This document shows positions 26,743-36,364 of a DNA stretch of 51,438 nt, piece by piece. Where the stretch lies: the NCBI GenBank assembly GCA_945861445.1, contig CAMAVF010000004.1:1-51438 (forward strand). The letters are read 5' to 3'. Source of the stretch: Planctomicrobium piriforme. GTDB lineage: Bacteria; Planctomycetota; Planctomycetia; Planctomycetales; Planctomycetaceae. The position numbers and the translations under genes were made by a program. Under the pieces are notes generated by a model. That model saw only the letters and a program-made list of their open reading frames with translations. It was not told the DNA's origin and made no database searches. The first letter of the stretch is position 1, and each line of letters starts with the position of its first letter.

Positions 26743-28215
26743 CTACTTGTTTCCACCCACGATGAGAAATCTTGAACCGCGAGAATTGCGCACCAGCATC
26801 AGGACCCCCGCGTCACCTGCCCAGTTCGCTTTGACAGTCCCCAAGTCTGCCGGCGAGGCGACGGTGCTGGCACCGATTTTTTCAATGATCATCGCCGGAC
26901 GCACCCCTGCCTCCGCCGCTGGACTGCCGGGCTGCACAGATTCGATCAGCACGCCGCGCGTATTTGGTTGTTTGACCCATGCCGGAGTGGTTTCCGGCGT
27001 CAACGGTTTCACAACCGCCCCCAGGTCGTTGAACCCGGTGAGCGGTCGACTTGGCGTGGTATCGAGAGATCGTCGACCCGGTGGCGGACTCGGTAAGAGT
27101 GCCGCAGGCACCGCGGTCGGAACGACGTTCAATGTCATGCTCTTTCCGTTCCGAATGATCTCGACAGGCACCTTCACGCCAATCGGCAAGTCGTCCGCCA
27201 AACTTTGGAGCCTGTGACCCTCCGTCACGACAATTCCGTTGACCGTTTGTACGACGTCGCCAGTTTGAATTTTGGCATCGGCCGCCGGTGAGTTCGGTAA
27301 AACCTGATTGACGAGAGCACCCTTATTGGTGGGTAGTCCGAGTTGTTGTGCCACGCGGGAATCGACCGGTTGTGTCGACACCCCCAGGAAGGCCCGATTT
27401 ACCGCACCTTGGTCCATCAACTGACGGCTGATTCGATTCAGCAGATTACTGGGCACCACGACACCGCCGTGTGACACGTCAGAATCTGCACCAAGAGCAG
27501 TATGTACTCCAACCACTTCGCCATTCAGATTGAGCAACGGTGCTCCGGGACTCACGGTGTCGAACGGAATGTCGGTCTGCAGCAGATCCTCTCGACTTGC
27601 GAGTCCCGGGCCGGGCCCACGACTGCTGATGACGCCTGCCGACACTTGCTCATTGGTCAGCAGGTACGGGGTCGTTCGATTGCCCACGGCCAGGACCCAG
27701 TCTCCGATTTCCGTCGTGTCACTATTTGCCAGTGGTAGCGCGGGAATATTGAGGGCTGGTGAAAATTGCAGGACGGCCAGATCCGTCAACGGATCCGTCG
27801 CCACGCTGGATGCGAGGTAGGTGGTCCCATCCGACAATCGAATCCGAACGCGATCGGCCCCTGCCACCAGGCGGCTACTGGTAATGATTCCATCACCTGG
27901 CGCGATCACGAATCCCGATCCCCGATTGTGAACTGGTCCCAACCCGCGACACGATGCCGCAGCTCGTCCAAATGTTTCGATCGAAACGATACTCGGAAAA
28001 GCCTGTCGAGCGACATTGCGAAAGGCCAGCGGACCGCCAGCGATTCCATCCCTGGGGCCCAGTAGTTCATTCGGGTTTCGCAGTTGACCATTTTTGTCTC
28101 GCAACTGCCGCTGTGCGAAAATCGATCCGTCGATCAAAAGTGCGCAAGCGAGCAATACCAGAACGCTCCAGAATCCCATCGTTCGCAGTGTAGGTCGTTG
28201 AGTGATCTGCATCAT
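26743..28215 (-). CDS. HtrA/Deg-like protein with two PDZ domains and a mutated catalytic triad
   Basis: The 490-residue product has an N-terminal signal or anchor segment (MGFWSVLVLLACALLIDGSI, then FAQRQ) and a trypsin-like domain at about 65-265. The usual TNNHVV motif reads TSSRLV, with R115 at the histidine position; the aspartate D145 in DPLTDLAVL is kept; the GNSGGPL box reads VSPGAPL, with proline at the serine position (223). The protein should therefore be proteolytically dead. PDZ domains lie at about 275-365 (FLGVSTQPV to RNGKSM) and 395-485. It should act in the periplasm as a binding or sensing protein. AGGAG lies six bases before the ATG. The KaiC-like gene begins 59 bases downstream. 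Confidence 0.9.
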   Translation of the reverse strand: MMQITQRPTLRTMGFWSVLVLLACALLIDGSIFAQRQLRDKNGQLRNPNELLGPRDGIAGGPLAFRNVARQAFPSIVSIETFGRAAASCRGLGPVHNRGSGFVIAPGDGIITSSRLVAGADRVRIRLSDGTTYLASSVATDPLTDLAVLQFSPALNIPALPLANSDTTEIGDWVLAVGNRTTPYLLTNEQVSAGVISSRGPGPGLASREDLLQTDIPFDTVSPGAPLLNLNGEVVGVHTALGADSDVSHGGVVVPSNLLNRISRQLMDQGAVNRAFLGVSTQPVDSRVAQQLGLPTNKGALVNQVLPNSPAADAKIQTGDVVQTVNGIVVTEGHRLQSLADDLPIGVKVPVEIIRNGKSMTLNVVPTAVPAALLPSPPPGRRSLDTTPSRPLTGFNDLGAVVKPLTPETTPAWVKQPNTRGVLIESVQPGSPAAEAGVRPAMIIEKIGASTVASPADLGTVKANWAGDAGVLMLVRNSRGSRFLIVGGNK

Positions 28216-28290
28216 TTGGCTCTCCTATATCGCATCAGTGCTGGGGGGATAGTGCGGTGACTTCTGAGCCCGTTCTTAAGGCCCGTGGCA

Positions 28291-28311
28291 TCATGACATT
28301 TTGAGTCATGA
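28291..28311. promoter_or_regulatory. palindrome upstream of the pseudo-HtrA gene (possible operator)
   Basis: TCATGAC at 28291-28297 pairs with GTCATGA at 28305-28311 across seven bases. It lies about 75 bases upstream of the start codon at 28215 on the minus strand. Position and size fit an operator; no regulator is identified. Confidence 0.35.
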
Positions 28312-28812
28312 GGCCCTGTGCGATTCACTCGTCATCCAACCAAATGCACCCTTCTGCGAAATCCATGCCGCGCCGTTTCGCCAGGCCGTCAGGACATTCA
28401 TGAACTGGCGGGGTGCATGCCGTAAACCGACTCTGGTCACGACCGCGTCAATGGTGGACAAACTTGCGAAAAGGTCGCGTTTCATCGAAGTGCGGCTCGA
28501 GTGGGCAGTAGGTTCCCGAAGCTCGTCGTCAGGTGTCACTTTGATCCTGCGGCGCCTTCATTTTTGGCTCTCGCTGTTACTCCACGACATCAAACGATGA
28601 ATCCCGATCTCGCACGGCGAGCGTTTGGCGACCTGCCCCGCTCGCCATAAGTCTCGATCCTGCCTCCTGAAACCCGCATGCATGCTGGACGATCAAGATG
28701 CGGGCGCAACCGCCATGATCCGCACGCAGCAAGTCAGATCAACGGCGGCAATAAGGACGAAAAGGAGACTTAATCCCTTATCAACACGCGACTTTGCAGA
28801 TTTCTTAGGACT

Positions 28813-28828
28813 CGGCACGGTGCTTGCT
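28813..28828 (+). promoter_or_regulatory. sigma-54 (-24/-12) promoter
   Basis: CGGCACGGTGCTTGCT fits the consensus TGGCACG-N4-TTGCW at all but the first base. The invariant GG (28814-28815) and GC (28826-28827) are separated by exactly ten bases. Transcription would start near 28839, about 90 bases before the CsbD-like gene, which has a strong AAGGAG site. No separate -35/-10 promoter was recognised. Confidence 0.65.
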
Positions 28829-28830
28829 TT

Positions 28831-28843
28831 ACTGTCTGACAGT
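28831..28843 (+). promoter_or_regulatory. ACTGTC/GACAGT palindrome at the predicted start site
   Basis: ACTGTCTGACAGT is a perfect six-base inverted repeat around one base, three bases after the -12 element. A repressor or regulator could bind here, but the site is short and could be chance. Confidence 0.3.
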
Positions 28844-28930
28844 AACGAATTCGCACTCGCTCTACAGACAAGATGTGTCAAACATCATTGCGATTGCGGT
28901 CAACCGGAAATTCATTAAAGGAGAGGGATC

Positions 28931-29338
28931 ATGGCTAACCAGGCAACATTGACGGGAAGCTGGAATGAGCTTAAGGGACGCGTTCGCCAGAAGTGGGGTC
29001 AGTTGACCGATGACACTTTGGAACAGTGCAAAGGCAACATGGAAGCTCTCGTTGGCACGATTCAACGGACGACCGGCGAAGCCAAAGATAAGATCCAGGA
29101 ATACCTGAACGCTGGGGCGGAGCAAGGTGCGAATCTCTACAACCAAGCCAGCGACGCCGTCAAGGCGGGGACCGAGCAGGTTGTCCAGGGTGCGAAGCAG
29201 GTCGGCGATACGGTCAAAGCGGGTGTCGACCAAACGAACCAGTTGATACAGGCGCGACCGCTCGAATCGCTAATGTTCACATTCGCTGCGGGCATTGTGG
29301 CGGGGCTGACTCTGGGTCTCGTACTCCGTTCGAGGTAG
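28931..29338 (+). CDS. CsbD-like/DUF883 fusion stress protein
   Basis: A 135-residue protein. Residues 1-60 match the CsbD family (LTGSWNELKGRVRQKWGQLT, then DDTLEQCKGNMEALVGTIQ). The middle (about 60-105) is an amphipathic alanine/valine/glutamine helix resembling late-embryogenesis-type repeats (GTEQVVQGAKQVGDTVKAGV). The C-terminus RPLESLMFTFAAGIVAGLTL is followed by GLVLRSR, the glycine-zipper membrane anchor of DUF883 (ElaB/YqjD). CsbD proteins are general-stress proteins; YqjD-type anchors tether proteins to the inner membrane. The fusion is first in a five-gene run behind the sigma-54-like promoter. AAGGAG lies seven bases from the ATG. Confidence 0.85.
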   Translation: MANQATLTGSWNELKGRVRQKWGQLTDDTLEQCKGNMEALVGTIQRTTGEAKDKIQEYLNAGAEQGANLYNQASDAVKAGTEQVVQGAKQVGDTVKAGVDQTNQLIQARPLESLMFTFAAGIVAGLTLGLVLRSR

Positions 29339-29408
29339 GGCAAGCCTGGCCCATGGCAACTGTTGCGGTGGGTAATTCTCTTCGTGAACACGAGTCGGAG
29401 ATGGAACA

Positions 29409-29822
29409 ATGAGTGGTGATTTGAGCGATGATGGCATCCTCGAAGAGATGGACCGTGTCCGGGGTGACCTGGGCGGGGGCATCGACAAGTTGGGCGAGCA
29501 AATGCGCGACATGTTCGACTGGCAGTCGTATGTGCGTGCAGCTCCGCTGACGTCGGTCGCCATTGCAGCGGCTGCGGGCTACCTTCTCGCACCGAGACTC
29601 CGATCGTCGCCATACACGCTGACGGGCGAAGCGTCCGCAGCATCCGGCCCCGGCATTTTCGGGATGATTAGAAACGTCCTCGTGGCAACAGCGACGCAGG
29701 CCGCGTCTCTGTATATCGGAGACCTGCTGACTCGGGAACTGGCCGCTTATATGCCGCCGGCTCCCGTTCCTGCACCCAGTGGAACTGGTGCATTCGAATC
29801 GACCAATGACTTGGGAGACTAA
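29409..29822 (+). CDS. small membrane-associated hypothetical protein
   Basis: I do not recognise this 137-residue protein. It has an acidic N-terminal helix (DDGILEEMDRVRGDLGGGID), a hydrophobic stretch near residues 43-60 (APLTSVAIAAAAGYLLAPRL), a second weakly hydrophobic region (IFGMIRNVLVATATQAASLY) and a proline-rich tail. Its N-terminus resembles the DUF3618/DUF883 type of membrane-tethered small proteins. GGAG lies eight bases before the ATG. It is the second gene of the run and ends one base before the start codon of the next gene. Confidence 0.75.
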   Translation: MSGDLSDDGILEEMDRVRGDLGGGIDKLGEQMRDMFDWQSYVRAAPLTSVAIAAAAGYLLAPRLRSSPYTLTGEASAASGPGIFGMIRNVLVATATQAASLYIGDLLTRELAAYMPPAPVPAPSGTGAFESTNDLGD

Positions 29823-29823
29823 C

Positions 29824-30039
29824 ATGATCAATCGCATAACCGATGACGTGACTGGCGCGGCGGTCTCGGCCGCTCAACAACTGGAAGAGGGAGCCGCTGA
29901 TATGACGGCAAACCTGCAACGGGAGGCAAAGAAATGGCTGTCGCAACTCGAGCAACAGATCGTAGCGAACCCGGCTTTGGCACTGGGAGTGGCGGTGGCG
30001 GCGGGTCTGACCCTGGGGCTGCTGTTGAAGCGGAGATGA
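29824..30039 (+). CDS. DUF883-like (ElaB/YqjD) membrane-anchored protein
   Basis: A 71-residue protein with an amphipathic helical N-terminal part (ITDDVTGAAVSAAQQLEEGA) and a C-terminal glycine-zipper anchor (NPALALGVAVAAGLTLGLLL, then KRR). The anchor is nearly the same as that of the CsbD fusion gene (AAGIVAGLTLGLVL). The ATG at 29824 has GGGAG upstream within the previous gene; earlier in-frame ATGs would overlap that gene. Its stop codon overlaps the next start as ATGA (30036-30039). YqjD relatives bind ribosomes at the membrane in stationary phase; for this one the role is inferred. Confidence 0.8.
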   Translation: MINRITDDVTGAAVSAAQQLEEGAADMTANLQREAKKWLSQLEQQIVANPALALGVAVAAGLTLGLLLKRR

Positions 30040-30545
30040 CCCCGGACTTCGCCGACTCGATTGATGGCGGAGCCGAGTCAACCGCGCTGACGACGTGTTC
30101 CGCAGCAGAGATTCTGGCGGCCCGTGATGCCGAGTTGATTTCTGAAATTCCGGTTCAAGCGGTCGCAGCGCAATTGGGTGATGTCGCGGTGGACGTCGTG
30201 AAGCTGCTGGAATTGCAGGTCAAGCTGTTTGAAAGCGAACTCCGCCAAAGCACCCAGCAACTGGTGCAGCCAACGGTCCAATTTGCGGGTGCCTATGTCC
30301 TCGGCACGGCCTCATTAATCGTGCTGTTATTTGCGATCAGTGCTGGCCTGGAACAAATGCTGGGGGTGGCTCCGTGGGTCGCCCTGTTGATTGTGGCAGG
30401 TGCGGGCGCAGCCATTACCTACATTGCAATTCAAACGGGAATCTCGCAGCTCAAGACACCCCGAATTTCGTTTGCGAAGTCCAAAGAAGAACTCATGCGG
30501 AACGCCGCGGTTGTCGCCAGCATGACGAAAACTTCCCGACCTTAA
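30036..30545 (+). CDS. holin-X-like (phage holin superfamily III) membrane protein
   Basis: The 169-residue protein has a polar N-terminus, an amphipathic helix (LGDVAVDVVKLLELQVKLFE, then SELRQ) and two adjacent membrane segments (about 84-107, GAYVLGTASLIVLLFAISAG; about 112-135, APWVALLIVAGAGAAITYIA). This is the pattern of the actinobacterial Holin-X/DUF1469 (YqjE) family, which in enterobacteria is encoded next to YqjD. The gene order DUF883-YqjE-like is thus conserved. The start ATG overlaps the previous stop (ATGA), implying translational coupling; an upstream in-frame start would read through the previous gene. Confidence 0.8.
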   Translation: MTPDFADSIDGGAESTALTTCSAAEILAARDAELISEIPVQAVAAQLGDVAVDVVKLLELQVKLFESELRQSTQQLVQPTVQFAGAYVLGTASLIVLLFAISAGLEQMLGVAPWVALLIVAGAGAAITYIAIQTGISQLKTPRISFAKSKEELMRNAAVVASMTKTSRP

Positions 30546-30612
30546 ATTTCCGTTGTGGCGTATGGCCGCAAGGGAAACCTAACATTTAATACCCAGAAAG
30601 CAGAGGTGCTCC

Positions 30613-30807
30613 ATGGCAACTCGAGTCGAAACTGAAAACAGCAAGTCCGCCCGGACAGCAGATGAACCCGAAATGGCGGAGCTGAAAGACATTGCCGACG
30701 CTGCGATGTGCGGATTCCGTCAATACGCTAAGGCCCGACCAGAAGTGGTCGCACTGTGGTGCGTAGGCATCGGCTTCGTCCTCGGATGGAAGCTGCGCCC
30801 CTGGTAA
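30613..30807 (+). CDS. small single-pass membrane protein
   Basis: A 64-residue protein with a polar, charged N-terminus and a C-terminal anchor (RPEVVALWCVGIGFVLGWKL, then RPW). The anchor has the RP-x-hydrophobic-G-K-L-R design of the DUF883 proteins upstream. AGAGGT precedes the ATG. It is the last gene of the run, 67 bases after the holin-like gene. Function unknown; it may be a shortened DUF883 paralogue. Confidence 0.7.
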   Translation: MATRVETENSKSARTADEPEMAELKDIADAAMCGFRQYAKARPEVVALWCVGIGFVLGWKLRPW

Positions 30808-30852
30808 CCGCCCAAATAACCGCCCAAACAACGGTTGGCAGACGACGAGACA

Positions 30853-30917
30853 CTGAGCCTGCGATCCGGGATCAAAACCATCTTCAACATGGTTTGATTC
30901 CCGCTTCGTGGGCTCAG
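30853..30917 (+). terminator. long hairpin after the small-protein run (possible terminator)
   Basis: GGGATCAAAACCAT (30868-30881) pairs with ATGGTTTGATTCCC (30889-30902) with one mismatch, and an outer CTGAGCC (30853-30859) pairs with GGCTCAG (30911-30917). There is no clear T run afterwards, so termination is possible but not certain. Confidence 0.45.
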
Positions 30918-31121
30918 CTTCGTTAATGTTGGGTATCAGTTCCATCATGCTCGACTGGCGACCTTCTGACATCCGTGTTCCGATGTCATCCGAAATTGTT
31001 ATGATTGGTGCGATTCGAGAAACTGCACCATACCGACAACGCCTGCTTGATTCAGTAATCTGAGTTCACGGCAGCCAGCTCCCGCATTCGGATGACTTAC
31101 ATCGAGCCTAAAGAGCGATTC

Positions 31122-32852
31122 ATGCCCCAGTACACCAGCCTATCGCGGATACTCAATCTCCTCGGACGCAACTGCCTGCTCCCGTTGTATCGACGGAAGC
31201 TGGTGCGATTCGAACAGGCGGTGCAACAGGCCAGGCTGCAGCAACAAGAGATTCGTACCCGCATCCTGCGGTTCGGAGCGGAGACGGCCCTGGGGAAGGA
31301 TTTCGGGCTGGTGAAAATCCAGAATACGGCTGACTTTCGCCGTCAATTGCCGATCGCTGGATTCGATCACTTCGCGCCGTATATCCAGCGCGTGGCTGCG
31401 GGTGAGACGACCGCGCTCTTTCCTCAAGGTGAGCCGCTGCTGACCTTCGTCCAGACGAGCGCCACCACGGGCAACCCGAAGATTCTGCCCGTCAACAAGA
31501 CATGGTTTCGGCACTATTCGAATGATTGGGATATCTGGGGCGTCAAAGCGTATTGCGATCATGGCGACATGATGGGGATGCCCATTTTTCAAATGTCGGG
31601 AGTGTGGAAGCTGGGGACGACACCTGGCGGCTTTAACATCGCTACGATCAGCGCCATGATCGAGCGTTACCAGTCGCCGGCGATCAAAGTGACATACGCC
31701 GTTCCTGCGGAGATCAAACGCATTGCCGACGTCGAAGCCCGCGGCTACTGCATGTTGCGGAGTACGGCGACTCAAAGCCTGGGACTAATCAGTACGATCA
31801 CGCCCTCATCCATTTTGCAAATCGGCGAATGGACCGCGAAGTTCGGCCCGCAACTGGTGCGCGACCTGGCACAAGGAACGCTCGACGCGACGCTCGATTT
31901 GCCGCCGGACGTTCGGAGGCAACTCGCGGCACGCGTGCGACGGCCGCAGCGGGAACTGGCACGTCGGCTGGAGCAGGCGATCTCGGAGCATGGCGTGTTA
32001 CGTCCCAAGGACATCTGGCGACCCGTCATGATCTCCTGCTGGCTGGGCGGCACAGTAGGTTATTCCGCCAAGCGGATCCCCGAACAATTCGGCGATGTAC
32101 CTTTGCGCGACCAGGGGTTGCTCTCCTCAGAGGGTCGGCACACGATTCCGATGGGTGATGGAATTCCCTACGGGCCATTGGCGATCAGCAGCAACTATTA
32201 CGAATTCATCCCAGCGGATGAAGCCGTCTCGGACAAAGCCACTGTGCTCGAGGCCCATGAACTTGAGCAGGACAAACTGTATCGCATCATCATGACGACT
32301 TACGGCGGCCTGTACCGCTATGACATTGGCGACATCGTCAAATGTGTCGGCTACATGGGTGAGGCACCCCTGATCGAATTCATGCAGAAGGACGGCAGCT
32401 ATTGTGATATTGAAGGAGAGAAACTTTCAGCGTTCACGGTCTGCCAGGCCGTCGAGCGGGCCCAGGCCAAGTCCGGCCTGGCCATCTCCTGTTTCACGGT
32501 CACACCGCAAATGCGACCGGGAGAACGACCACGCTACGCCATCATCATCGAGACCCAGGAATCGGGCAACCAGACTCAAGCGGCGCAGTTTTTGAAGGTG
32601 TATGACGAGGACCTGCGCCACGTTTATATGTACGGTGTCAACCGCCGAAACAACATCCTGGACGCCGCCTGCCTGGTCCGCATTCCCACCGGAGCCTGGC
32701 GGAGATTCATCGCAGAAAAAACCGGCACTCACGGCAGCGGCGACAGTCAATACAAGCACAAGCCACTCGTCGCCGACCCCGAATTCATCAATCAATTCCA
32801 GATCGTCAATACGTGGGAACTCACCGACGACGGAAGGATCAGTGAGCGTTAG
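31122..32852 (+). CDS. GH3 family acyl-adenylate-forming enzyme
   Basis: The 576-residue product matches the GH3 (auxin-responsive) family, which activates a carboxylic acid with ATP and joins it to an amino acid or amine. The ATP-binding motif is TSATTGNPK at residues 112-120; NYYEFIP follows near residue 355; the third motif is YRYDIGDIVKC near 398. SYCDIEGEKLS precedes the C-terminal domain. No signal peptide is present, so it should be cytosolic. Bacterial GH3 proteins are little studied and their substrates are mostly unknown. The ATG at 31122 (AAAGAG upstream) is preferred to one 30 bases earlier, but both are possible. Confidence 0.9.
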   Translation: MPQYTSLSRILNLLGRNCLLPLYRRKLVRFEQAVQQARLQQQEIRTRILRFGAETALGKDFGLVKIQNTADFRRQLPIAGFDHFAPYIQRVAAGETTALFPQGEPLLTFVQTSATTGNPKILPVNKTWFRHYSNDWDIWGVKAYCDHGDMMGMPIFQMSGVWKLGTTPGGFNIATISAMIERYQSPAIKVTYAVPAEIKRIADVEARGYCMLRSTATQSLGLISTITPSSILQIGEWTAKFGPQLVRDLAQGTLDATLDLPPDVRRQLAARVRRPQRELARRLEQAISEHGVLRPKDIWRPVMISCWLGGTVGYSAKRIPEQFGDVPLRDQGLLSSEGRHTIPMGDGIPYGPLAISSNYYEFIPADEAVSDKATVLEAHELEQDKLYRIIMTTYGGLYRYDIGDIVKCVGYMGEAPLIEFMQKDGSYCDIEGEKLSAFTVCQAVERAQAKSGLAISCFTVTPQMRPGERPRYAIIIETQESGNQTQAAQFLKVYDEDLRHVYMYGVNRRNNILDAACLVRIPTGAWRRFIAEKTGTHGSGDSQYKHKPLVADPEFINQFQIVNTWELTDDGRISER

Positions 32853-33175
32853 CTCTCCTTCGCGGCCTCAATCCCATGTTGCCGGCAGAAGAAGTCGTCC
32901 AATTCTCTCGCGAAATCGGAGAGCTCACCGGCGGGCGCAGGCGGGCCGTGTTTTTCGGATAGAGTCGCCAGTCGCTCCAAGTGCGCCTTCCAGCGATCGG
33001 TCATTGTTCCAGGCACCTCGACATTGTAAGACTTTGTCGACTTGTCGGCTTGCAAACGTGGCTTTGCCCCTTCTCCGTTCGTGGTGGTGAGCGAAAAGCC
33101 GTCGGCAAAACGCGTGTAAAAATCCTGGTTTGGCGATCCCTGACACGCATCGATAATTGCACCGTATTCTGTCAT
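32849..33175 (-). CDS. small hypothetical protein next to the recombinases
   Basis: The 108-residue frame begins MTEYGAIIDACQGSPNQDFY and ends with a charged helix (GELSDFARELDDFFCRQHGI). It is compositionally protein-like, but no family was recognised. A longer frame extends upstream, but it is antisense to the recombinase at 33224 and is not used. Its stop overlaps the last bases of the convergent GH3 gene. The ribosome binding site is weak. It could be cargo of the recombinase element or a remnant. Confidence 0.45.
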   Translation of the reverse strand: MTEYGAIIDACQGSPNQDFYTRFADGFSLTTTNGEGAKPRLQADKSTKSYNVEVPGTMTDRWKAHLERLATLSEKHGPPAPAGELSDFARELDDFFCRQHGIEAAKES

Positions 33176-33223
33176 TGAGCCAACTTCTTGAAGCAACTGG
33201 TCTGATGAAGTTGGAGAACATCG

Positions 33224-34693
33224 GTGAATCGAATGAAGAAAAAGTACATGGCGTGGGCGAGAGTAAGCGGTCGGGAACAGGAGCGTGAGGGCTTTTCTCT
33301 GGACGTGCAGATTGATGGCTTCAAGGAGTTTGGCCGACGAGAGAAAGCCGACATCGACCCGATTTTTCGCATCGCTGAAACCGCTACCAGGGCTGACGAA
33401 CGAAAAGAATTCAAGAAGATGATCCGATTTGCCAAACAGCACGCTCACGAATACGACGGCATCCTCTTCTACAAGATTGACCGTGCCGCCCGAAATCTAA
33501 AAGACTTCGTGGATCTGGAAGAACTCGAATCGGAATGGGGTCTCCCGTTCATCGCCATCACCCAGCCTGTCCAAAACACGCCAACGGGTAGGATGATGCG
33601 GCGAACGCTCGCAAACATGGCATCGTTCCAAACCGAGCAGCAGTCTCTGGATGTCCGGGAAGGGATCGCTCGGCGTGTGACGGAAGGCTGGTTTCCGTCG
33701 AATCCCCCGTTCGGATACTGCACCGTCAGGCGGGACAAACGCAGTTATGTCGTGACGAATCTCAAAAACTCACCGAAGGTCAATCGCATCTTCGAACTTC
33801 GAGCAATTGAGCGACTGACTCTCGACGAGATCGTGGAGCGACTCTTCGAGGATGGCCTGTTCTATTCGGACTCAAAGCCGAGGTTTTCGAAAACGAAGGT
33901 GAGCGACATCCTGCACGACAAATCGTATCTTGGCTTCATCTGGTTTCGTGAGCAGTGGTTTCCCGGAAAACATGAGCCAATCGTGGATCAGACGACCTGG
34001 GATCTGGTACGCATCTCGTTTGACGAGCAATGTCACCGGACGCACGAACTGGTCTATGCGAGCCAACTGATTCGCTGTGGGCATTGTGGGCATGTCATCA
34101 CCGGGGAGGAAAAGCTCAAGCCGACGAAGAGCGGCATCAAGCCTTACGTTTACTATCGTTGCTCCCGCTATCGCACGCCTGGTCATCCAAGGGTACGGCT
34201 CACTGAAGGTGAACTCGATGCTCAGCTTCAGGAAATGCTTGGACCGCTGCAACGATCATCCGATGGTGTTCTCGGTTGGGTTCGACTCGTTGCCCGATCC
34301 ATTCTGGAGACACGTTGTGTTGACGATGGTATTCAAGTATCGGAGACGAAACGGCTGTTGTCGATGATCGCATCGCAACGAGAAGAGCTTCTGAATCTGC
34401 GACTTTCAGGCGGTATCTCGGAAGACACGTATGCCCGCAAGCGTCACGAATTCGATGAGCGGGAAACGATTCTCAACCGGCAACATGCGATTCAAGGGCA
34501 GCGTCAGGATCGTATTGACCAGATGTCGGAGGCGTCTGGGCGGGTCTTCCAAGTCCTGTCCACAGAGTGGCTCACGATGGAAAGACGGGCACGTCAGCAT
34601 GTCTTGGCATCATTGTTTGGGGGTTTCACGCTCCATGACAGGACGCTCGTCCCACGCAACGGGACACCGTTAGAACTATTTCGGGCCGGATAG
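33224..34693 (+). CDS. large serine recombinase 1
   Basis: The 489-residue protein has the resolvase catalytic domain (about 5-155) with the nucleophile serine in WARVSGREQEREG, then DRAARNLKDF and the TGRMMRRTLANMASF segment. A recombinase domain follows (FGYCTVRR to KTKVSDILHDKSYLGFIWFR), then a zinc-ribbon (CGHCGHVITGEE, later YYRCSRY) and a coiled-coil-like tail. These enzymes integrate or excise mobile DNA. The GTG at 33224 has GGAG seven bases upstream. It is followed by a paralogue on the same strand (clearly alignable over the full length). Confidence 0.92.
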   Translation: MNRMKKKYMAWARVSGREQEREGFSLDVQIDGFKEFGRREKADIDPIFRIAETATRADERKEFKKMIRFAKQHAHEYDGILFYKIDRAARNLKDFVDLEELESEWGLPFIAITQPVQNTPTGRMMRRTLANMASFQTEQQSLDVREGIARRVTEGWFPSNPPFGYCTVRRDKRSYVVTNLKNSPKVNRIFELRAIERLTLDEIVERLFEDGLFYSDSKPRFSKTKVSDILHDKSYLGFIWFREQWFPGKHEPIVDQTTWDLVRISFDEQCHRTHELVYASQLIRCGHCGHVITGEEKLKPTKSGIKPYVYYRCSRYRTPGHPRVRLTEGELDAQLQEMLGPLQRSSDGVLGWVRLVARSILETRCVDDGIQVSETKRLLSMIASQREELLNLRLSGGISEDTYARKRHEFDERETILNRQHAIQGQRQDRIDQMSEASGRVFQVLSTEWLTMERRARQHVLASLFGGFTLHDRTLVPRNGTPLELFRAG

Positions 34694-34772
34694 TCGTTTG
34701 CCGTTGTCTTCCTGAAATTCTCGGCGAAAATAACCATTGCAGCTTTTCTGCGTGGTCCTGTTTTTGCCGAGG

Positions 34773-36338
<1,566 letters not shown>

Positions 36339-36364
36339 TCTTGGTATGATGGCCGCCGGACAGT

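Noticed and set aside
28301-28600. Plus-strand frame of 99 codons between the pseudo-HtrA and CsbD genes
   Set aside because: Composition is not protein-like, no binding site is present, and it lies in the expected promoter region.
30853-30917. Riboswitch upstream of the GH3 gene
   Set aside because: The hairpin is simple and no known aptamer core was recognised; terminator or repeat is the simpler reading.
33176-33448. Upstream part of the minus-strand frame ending at 32849
   Set aside because: It is antisense to the catalytic domain of recombinase 1 and looks like a shadow.
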